NCBI RefSeq assembly: GCF_002303885.1
Contig: NZ_MRCM01000007.1
Coordinates: 203,327 to 267,326, forward strand
DNA from: Flavobacterium sp. ACN2
GTDB lineage: Bacteria; Bacteroidota; Bacteroidia; Flavobacteriales; Flavobacteriaceae
Reading direction: 5' to 3'
DNA length: 64,000 nucleotides
Shown piece after piece: positions 58,699 to 64,000 of the stretch. Under the pieces are notes generated by a model that was not told where the DNA came from, ran no database searches, and saw only the letters and a list, made by a program, of their open reading frames with translations. The translations under genes and the position numbers were made by a program. Position 1 is the first letter of the stretch. Each line of letters opens with the position of its first letter.

Positions 58699-60165
58699 TT
58701 AAGATCTAAAAGATTTTTGAATTAATTCAGCTGCGAGTTTTCCTGAAATTAAAGCAGGCGGAACACCTGGGCCAGGAACAGTTAATTGTCCTGTAAAATA
58801 TAGATTCTTGACTTTTTTGCTTTTTAGTTTTGGTCTTAAAAAAGCGGTCTGCAAAAGTGTATTGGCCATTCCGTAAGCATTTCCTTTGTAGGCGTTATAG
58901 TCGCTTACAAAATCGTTCTTACAAAATGATCTCTTAAAGATAATGCTATTTTTTATTTCTTGTTGCGTAAGTTCTTCAAAACGAGTGATAATCTTTTCGA
59001 AATATTCTTCTCGTAATGCTTCGTTATCTTCGATTCCGGGCGCTAGCGGAATTAAGAAAAATCCAGATTCCATGCCATTTGGCGCTGCAGTAACATCTGT
59101 TTTGGATGGGAAGTTGGCATAAAATAAAGGTGCATCGGGCCATTTTGGATTATCGTAAATATCTGCAGCATGCTGATTGAAATCAACATCAAAAAATAAA
59201 GCGTGATGCGAAATGTTTTCTATTTTTTTATTGAAGCCAACAAAAAACAGGAGAGAAGAGGGAGCAAAAACTCTGCTTTCCCAATATTTTTCAGAATACA
59301 TTCTGTGTTCTTTTTCGAGTAGAATTTCCGAATGATGGTAATCGGCACCACTCAAAACAATATCTGCCTTAAGGGTTTTGCCATTAATTACAATTCCTTT
59401 CGCTATTTTGTTTTCAACAATTATTTTATCAATTGGCGAATTGGTTTTAATGGTTACGCCAAGTTCTAATGCCAATTTTTCGATTCCTCGAATAACATCA
59501 AACATTCCAGTTTTAGGATGCCAAGTTCCTAAACCGAAATCGGCATAATTCATAAAATTATAAAAAGAAGGTGTTTTAGTTGGTTTTGCTCCAAGAAATA
59601 AAACTGGAAATTCAAGAATTTGAATTAATCTTTCATTCTTGAAATTTTTCCGAATATCGGTACTTACGTTTTTAAAAAACTGATTGAGTTTTAATGCCGT
59701 TTCTTTGGTAATTAATTCAAGAGGAGAAACTCCAGGGCGATAAACCAAATCTTTGATTGCGATGTCATAATTGCTTTTGGCTTGGTCAATAAAGCTTTGC
59801 AGTTTTTGACCGCTTCCTTTTTCGATCGTTTCAAAAGTATATTTGATCTCTTCTAGATTATCGTAAATGCTGATGAAATCATCCATTCCGAAATAAACAC
59901 GATAAGCCGGGTTTAATTTTATCAGTTCATAATAATCAGAAGGTTTTTTATTGAAGTCTTGAAAAAAGCGTTCAAAAACATCGGGCATCCAATACCAGCT
60001 TGGTCCCATGTCGAAAGTAAAACCATCTTCTTTAAATTGCCTAGCGCGCCCACCAATTGTACTGTTTTTTTCGTAAACAGTAACTTTGTTTCCTTGTTGA
60101 GCAAGGTAACATGCGGCCGCCATAGAAGAGAAGCCTGAGCCTATTATTTGGATAGTTTTTCTCAT
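58699..60165 (-). CDS. crtI: Phytoene desaturase
   Basis: An FAD-dependent desaturase/isomerase that turns phytoene into lycopene. 488 residues; the FAD fold is IQIIGSGFSSMAAACYLAQQG with E-K at its end (VYEKNSTIGGRAR), the middle has TFDMGPSWYWMPDVFERFF, and the C terminus is LYFTGQLTVPGPGVPPALISGK. All are standard CrtI features. It lies 39 bases downstream of the CarH-like gene. No lycopene cyclase (crtY) is in this window. Confidence 0.95.
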   Translation of the reverse strand: MRKTIQIIGSGFSSMAAACYLAQQGNKVTVYEKNSTIGGRARQFKEDGFTFDMGPSWYWMPDVFERFFQDFNKKPSDYYELIKLNPAYRVYFGMDDFISIYDNLEEIKYTFETIEKGSGQKLQSFIDQAKSNYDIAIKDLVYRPGVSPLELITKETALKLNQFFKNVSTDIRKNFKNERLIQILEFPVLFLGAKPTKTPSFYNFMNYADFGLGTWHPKTGMFDVIRGIEKLALELGVTIKTNSPIDKIIVENKIAKGIVINGKTLKADIVLSGADYHHSEILLEKEHRMYSEKYWESRVFAPSSLLFFVGFNKKIENISHHALFFDVDFNQHAADIYDNPKWPDAPLFYANFPSKTDVTAAPNGMESGFFLIPLAPGIEDNEALREEYFEKIITRFEELTQQEIKNSIIFKRSFCKNDFVSDYNAYKGNAYGMANTLLQTAFLRPKLKSKKVKNLYFTGQLTVPGPGVPPALISGKLAAELIQKSFRS

Positions 60166-60204
60166 TTGTTTAACAAATATAAGAAAAACTTAAACAAAAA
60201 TAAA

Positions 60205-61104
60205 TTAAAGCATGTTAATAGTTTCTTCCATCGAATCAAAAACTCGAATTCTGTCTGTTAGGACTTTCTCATCAATGTATTCAACCATTTTACCCATAAG
60301 CCAGATTTCGTTGTTTTTCTGCAATAATTTCTGTCCCATAGATTTTACATATTGATTAATTACGCTTCGGTCTGGTTGAACAGTCATAAAGGAAATAAAC
60401 GTAATGTTCTCAAAATGTTTGGTTAAATCCTGCAGGTTTTCAATTGGCATACTTTCTCCTAAATAAATGGTTTTGTAGCCTTTGTCAAGAATTTCGTATT
60501 GCAGGTATAATAATCCGATTTGGTGAATTTCGTTTAACGGAAGTGATAAAACAAAAATTCGATCGGTTTTAATTGGTTTTCTAATTTGAAGGCTTTCTGT
60601 ATAAATCAATATTTTCTGCTTGATTAAATGACTCATGAAATGTTCATTTGCAGGAGTAATTGTTTCAGACTGCCATAGTAATCCCAACTCTTTTAAAAGA
60701 GGTAAAAAATGTTCTTTAAAAACTTCTTTAAATGTTTTTTCGGTAATAAGCCAATCGAATGTATTGAAGAATAATTCTTGATCAAAGTTCATCATCGCCA
60801 TTTTAAAAGAAGTGATGGCGTAGTTTTGAGAATTTTTCTTCGAAATTATTTCGCGTACCAGTTGTGGTATTTTTTCTTCAGGATAGGTTGCAATTTTAGA
60901 AATCTTATAGCCGTATTCATGCAGTAACGTAATGTTTAAAAGTTTCTGCAGGTTATGAAGATTGTAAAATCTAATATTAGTGTCGGTTCGCATAGGTTCA
61001 AGGATATTGTATCTCTTTTCCCAGATGCGTATGGTATGCGCTTTTATTCCAGATAAGTTCTCAAGATCTTTAATGCTGAAAACAGTTTTAATATTGTTTA
61101 TCAT
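60205..61104 (-). CDS. MerR-family regulator with cobalamin-binding domain (CarH/LitR type)
   Basis: 299 residues. An N-terminal MerR HTH (VFSIKDLENLSGIKAHTIRIWEKRYNILEP) is followed by a four-helix cap and a Rossmann B12 domain. The diagnostic W-x9-EH motif is complete: W144 (WQSETITPANEH, E154-H155). The B12 axial-ligand motif is EIHQIG (E192-x-H194-x-x-G197), as in the D/ExHxxG class. These are features of adenosylcobalamin photoreceptors that repress carotenoid genes in the dark. The residue after W144 is Gln, where Thermus CarH has a His that ligates cobalt after light. It heads crtI-crtB. Confidence 0.9.
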   Translation of the reverse strand: MINNIKTVFSIKDLENLSGIKAHTIRIWEKRYNILEPMRTDTNIRFYNLHNLQKLLNITLLHEYGYKISKIATYPEEKIPQLVREIISKKNSQNYAITSFKMAMMNFDQELFFNTFDWLITEKTFKEVFKEHFLPLLKELGLLWQSETITPANEHFMSHLIKQKILIYTESLQIRKPIKTDRIFVLSLPLNEIHQIGLLYLQYEILDKGYKTIYLGESMPIENLQDLTKHFENITFISFMTVQPDRSVINQYVKSMGQKLLQKNNEIWLMGKMVEYIDEKVLTDRIRVFDSMEETINML

Positions 61105-61122
61105 TTTTCGCGATTAAGTCAA

Positions 61123-61130
61123 CAAATGTA
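61123..61130 (-). promoter_or_regulatory. Candidate -7 box of the carH-crt operon
   Basis: TACATTTG on the minus strand lies 19 bases before the ATG, so the leader is very short. No clear TTG box is seen upstream, as expected for a regulated promoter. A CarH operator is likely nearby but cannot be identified. Confidence 0.45.
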
Positions 61131-61255
61131 AAATAAAATCTTAGATTCGACATTAAAACTAAATTAAAAAGATAGAGAATTAGAGGTTTACGTATTCATA
61201 ATATATTTTTTACCTAAAATCAGGTATTTATTTCTTAAGAAATATATTACTTTGA

Positions 61256-61303
61256 TAAAAAAGAAAACAGCCTATCAGATTAAAATCTTGACAGACTGTT
61301 CTT
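61256..61303 (-). terminator. Terminator after the TPR protein gene
   Basis: On the minus strand AACAGTCTGTCAAGAT and ATCTGATAGGCTGTT pair (with bulges) and are followed by T-rich sequence. Confidence 0.6.
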
Positions 61304-61321
61304 ATTTTTTTGCTTTATGTA

Positions 61322-61822
61322 TTATTTGCAGAAAGTGGCTCTGTTTTTTGCGGCGCTTTGGCTTCCTAACTCAATTGCTTTTGTAAAATCCTTACAGCAA
61401 TTTTTCTTATCGCCAATTTTGTTATAGGCCAATCCTCTTAAATTGTAGGCGACATAATCTTTCGGGTTTAAACCTAGAGAAGCGGTGCAATCTTCAATAG
61501 TTCCTTCGTAGTTTTGCAGTTTGTAATTGACATTGGCTCTGCCAGTAAAAGCATCTGCATTCATGTCGTCTAACTCGATTGTCTTGCTAAAATCAGCTTG
61601 AGCGCCTTTTAAGTCGTTTAGCTTGAATTTTGCTACACCACGGTTCTGATAAGCTTCGACAAATTTAGAATTCATGCTGATAGCTTTGGTGTAATCGGCG
61701 ATGGCGCCTTTTGTATTTCCAGCTTCAGCTTTTTTCATGGCTTTGTCAAAATAGCCTGTTGCTGATTGTGCCCAGATTGAGCAAGACATCATAATAAGTG
61801 ATGCTAATAGTAGGTTTTTCAT
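61322..61822 (-). CDS. Exported TPR protein
   Basis: A 166-residue exported protein (MKNLLLASLIMMSCSIWAQS signal peptide). Three to four TPR units follow: AGNTKGAIADYTKAISMNSKFVEAYQNRGV, LKGAQADFSKTIELDDMNADAFTGRANV, YEGTIEDCTASLGLNPKDYVAYNLRGL, ending with a cysteine pair (KNCCKDF). It is a periplasmic helical scaffold; the partner is unknown. Confidence 0.82.
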   Translation of the reverse strand: MKNLLLASLIMMSCSIWAQSATGYFDKAMKKAEAGNTKGAIADYTKAISMNSKFVEAYQNRGVAKFKLNDLKGAQADFSKTIELDDMNADAFTGRANVNYKLQNYEGTIEDCTASLGLNPKDYVAYNLRGLAYNKIGDKKNCCKDFTKAIELGSQSAAKNRATFCK

Positions 61823-61955
61823 AAACTAATTTGGGATTAGTGATTTAATTATTTCCCAACGAATTTAAGAAAGTTTTTATCTTGTGAGAAAATTTCTTTT
61901 TTTAAATATTGGTTAGAAAAAAAGGAGCTTTGATATTTCGTGTATTAAAAGGCGT

Positions 61956-62672
61956 TTAGCGATGGTATTTCTTACTGACTACTTTGTTTTCATGATTTTC
62001 AATTTCTATAAAAACGTAATTTTTAGTGGCTTTTTTTATTTTTACAACCTGATTTAGTTCACTAACCATGCAGTCAATTACTTTTGATTGATTTAGATTC
62101 TCTATAAAATTGTCTTTCTTCTTTTCTAGATCATATAGCATTAAAGAACCGTAGCCTTTCGCATACAAAAGAAGCTCTGGGTTTTTAAAACTGTCTACAA
62201 TAAATCCTGATTTTATTATTTTGCCATTCTGTTTTTCGATTAGTTTGAAATCATGTGGATTTCCGCTTCCAAATGAATTTACAAAAACGAAATATTTATT
62301 GTAGTCTGCGCCAATATATCCTAGATTTTTATGAGGTGCGCCATATCCCATAATGTTTAATGTGTCGATAGTTTTGTCTCCTTTTTTTAAATTTAAACAC
62401 ATTTCAATGGGGCTGTTTTTATCTTCCTGAAAATATTTAAATTCTAAACTGTATCCATTGCTTAATTTGGTTTCGTAATCGTACGGATTATATTTATTAA
62501 GATATTCAATAGTTATTGTGTCTCTTTCTAGAGTTGCCTTTTCCTTGTTTGATTGAGAATTGTTTTTGTCAGTAATAATGTTGGTTGCTTTTTTTTTGTA
62601 GCTTTTTGTCTTTTCTTGGCAGGAGAAAAAAAGAAGGCAAAATGTAGAAATAAGTAATGCTTTGGTTTTCAT
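61956..62672 (-). CDS. Hypothetical lipoprotein
   Basis: A 238-residue predicted lipoprotein (MKTKALLISTFCLLFFSC lipobox). After a basic, polar linker (KSYKKKATNIITDKNNSQSN) the rest is mixed alpha/beta with a glycine-rich SFGSGNPHDF. No family is recognised. It is single and its promoter is not evident. Confidence 0.6.
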   Translation of the reverse strand: MKTKALLISTFCLLFFSCQEKTKSYKKKATNIITDKNNSQSNKEKATLERDTITIEYLNKYNPYDYETKLSNGYSLEFKYFQEDKNSPIEMCLNLKKGDKTIDTLNIMGYGAPHKNLGYIGADYNKYFVFVNSFGSGNPHDFKLIEKQNGKIIKSGFIVDSFKNPELLLYAKGYGSLMLYDLEKKKDNFIENLNQSKVIDCMVSELNQVVKIKKATKNYVFIEIENHENKVVSKKYHR

Positions 62673-62760
62673 AGATGCTTAATTAATGCAATTAAGCTAA
62701 TGTAGTTTATTTTATCATTGATTATGTAGATATAAATTCTAAGAGGAATAATTCTAAAAC

Positions 62761-62795
62761 AAAAAAGGCCAAGTAAAATAATTACTTGACCTTTT
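62761..62795 (-). terminator. Terminator after tRNA-Lys
   Basis: On the minus strand AAGGTCAAGTAA pairs with TTACTTGGCCTT over a short loop, followed by T6. Confidence 0.8.
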
Positions 62796-62796
62796 G

Positions 62797-62869
62797 TGAC
62801 CCGACTGGGGCTCGAACCCAGGACCCCATCATTAAAAGTGATGTGCTCTACCGACTGAGCTATCGAGTC
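62797..62869 (-). tRNA. tRNA-Lys (anticodon TTT)
   Basis: A full cloverleaf on the minus strand: acceptor GACTCGA / TCGGGTC (with a G-T pair), D arm GCTCAGTCGGTAGAGC, anticodon arm CATCA-CTTTTAA-TGATG giving anticodon TTT, and T arm CTGGG-TTCGAGC-CCCAG. The discriminator is A and CCA is not encoded. It has its own promoter and terminator. Confidence 0.96.
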
Positions 62870-62890
62870 TTCATTTCTTCAATGAGGGTG

Positions 62891-62920
62891 CAAATATAAG
62901 TACTTTATTTAGCTTATCAA
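62891..62920 (-). promoter_or_regulatory. Promoter of tRNA-Lys
   Basis: On the minus strand TTG (62920-62918), 19 nt, then TATATTTG (62898-62891), a full match to the Bacteroidota consensus. Confidence 0.65.
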
Positions 62921-63025
62921 GCCTTTTTTTAAATGAATTTTGAAATAAATTTTCATGAGAGGGGTAAGTGTTTGTTTTGTAGTGAAATAAATAGATTCTT
63001 TTTTAAATAAAAAATAAGATAGAAG

Positions 63026-64000
63026 TTAATCGTATTTGTCTTTTAGTCTAAATTTTGTGATGAAATTGTTTGATATCATGAAATTATAGCCAATGTCAAT
63101 AGTTTTGTCTTTGGATTTGAAATATCTTCCATCTGTATAAATTATTTCTTTTTTGTCTTGATCATTCCAGAATTCGATATAGTATTGGTGTTCAAAAGTA
63201 TCGTTTGTTTCTTTGCCTTTAAGGATTTCTGTAAATAAATAAAAGCTTTCAGATTTTGTTAAATCACAAATCTGATTCCCTTTTCTGAAACTGATTCTCC
63301 ATATTGGAAATAAAAATTTTTCTTTTTTTAATGGAGTCAGTTTTATATGTTGGTATAAATATCGAACAGGTGTGTATGCCCAAACTAATGCAGTAGGTGA
63401 TTGTCTTCCGTAATCGCGGATCGTCTTTATAATTTTGTTGTTTTTTACAAATGTTATAGTGACGGTCTCGTCGTCTGTCCAGCTTCCTTCATAATTATCT
63501 TCGAGATTTAGTATGTCAGACTTTTTAAAATTGGTTTGAATTTCTTGATATTGGTCTTTGGTAATTTTAGATTTGAAAAGGCCATTTTGTGTATTGTACT
63601 CTTGTCCATAATAGATAATATTGCCATTGTTGTCAATGCTTATATTTAAAATGGGGCAAGAGCCATAGCAGCCTGAAGAAGAAACTATAATTTGGTCATA
63701 ATTCTCATTTGGATTGATTTTGTATTTTATTCTTGCGTATTTTACAAATATGCTATCACCTATTTTTGTTGTTAATGTGTCTCCTGTTATCGAACTTAAT
63801 TTCTGATATTCCCAAGTTTTGCTTTCTAAGTTGAAAATTTTTAAACTATCATTTTCGATTTTATATTTAGTTGTAGTTCCTAAAAAAAATGTCTTTCTGT
63901 TTTCTCTTTCTGCAGCATTAATTGTTTTAAAATAACCAGTTTTGTTCTCGGCTATATTGTTTTTTAAAAATATATATCCTCTTTTAGGCGAGCCAAATGG
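63026..64000 (-). CDS. C-terminal part of a DUF6438-like protein (5' end outside window)
   Basis: A minus-strand frame is open from the last base of the window (CCA at 64000) to TAA at 63026-63028: 324 codons with no stop. The only Met in it is near the C terminus, so the start lies beyond the window. The middle part, SSSGCYGSCPILNISIDNNGNIIYYG, followed by KSKITKDQYQEIQTNFKKSDILNL and ITFVKNNKIIKTIRDYG, fits the DUF6438 pattern (G-x-C-x-G-x-C-P cysteine pair, then strands). Function is unknown; such domains occur in exported proteins. Confidence 0.7.
   Translation of the reverse strand, partial: PFGSPKRGYIFLKNNIAENKTGYFKTINAAERENRKTFFLGTTTKYKIENDSLKIFNLESKTWEYQKLSSITGDTLTTKIGDSIFVKYARIKYKINPNENYDQIIVSSSGCYGSCPILNISIDNNGNIIYYGQEYNTQNGLFKSKITKDQYQEIQTNFKKSDILNLEDNYEGSWTDDETVTITFVKNNKIIKTIRDYGRQSPTALVWAYTPVRYLYQHIKLTPLKKEKFLFPIWRISFRKGNQICDLTKSESFYLFTEILKGKETNDTFEHQYYIEFWNDQDKKEIIYTDGRYFKSKDKTIDIGYNFMISNNFITKFRLKDKYD

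Overview
The window is chromosomal DNA from a Bacteroidota species, most likely Flavobacterium or a close Flavobacteriaceae relative. The support is low GC, many intergenic promoters of the Bacteroidota type (TTG, about 19 nt, TAnnTTTG), a type IX secretion sorting domain, a TonB receptor with a surface lipoprotein partner, DUF4199/DUF4252 families, the Bacteroidota GlmU-like protein and a short-form CarB. No phage, integrative element or CRISPR array is visible. The only transposase-like gene is a REP-associated Y1 transposase (RAYT) inside its own repeats.

Layout. 1-11.4 kb is housekeeping: a partial EF-hand protein, a nested palindromic repeat, DUF2971, an MsbA-type ABC exporter, phosphohexomutase, a polyprenol-type glycosyltransferase with DUF4199, L31, the GlmU-like protein and an ABC-F ATPase. 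11.6-14.2 kb has a porin gene broken by a frameshift and a stop, next to an intact DASS anion transporter. 14.2-21.5 kb has small enzymes, L34 (rpmH), CarB lacking the regulatory domain, and a secreted M57 peptidase. 21.7-23.8 kb is an ECF sigma / anti-sigma / DUF4252 operon. 23.9-36.9 kb is a vitamin B12 region: a BtuG-like beta-propeller lipoprotein and BtuB behind a cobalamin riboswitch, then CobC, CobS, RAYT, a BluB-CobT fusion, CobU, and a BtuF-BtuC-BtuD ABC importer. This is uptake plus nucleotide-loop assembly, not corrin synthesis. 37-51.9 kb holds RNA modification enzymes, an SDR, a large secreted nuclease, a second sigma operon whose anti-sigma-like protein is joined to a predicted outer-membrane barrel, RmuC, and several small enzymes. 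51.9-61.1 kb is a photoprotection region: TIGR01777 epimerase, TetR regulator with ABC1 kinase, photolyase, SRPBCC protein, and crtZ-crtB-crtI led by a MerR regulator with the CarH cobalamin-photoreceptor motifs. 61.3-64 kb has a TPR protein, a lipoprotein, tRNA-Lys and a partial DUF6438-like protein.

The unifying theme is B12 and light. One part imports and remodels cobalamin; about 25 kb away a CarH-like regulator carrying a cobalamin-binding signature heads the carotenoid and photolyase genes. The intergenic DNA is also rich in palindromic repeats of several families.
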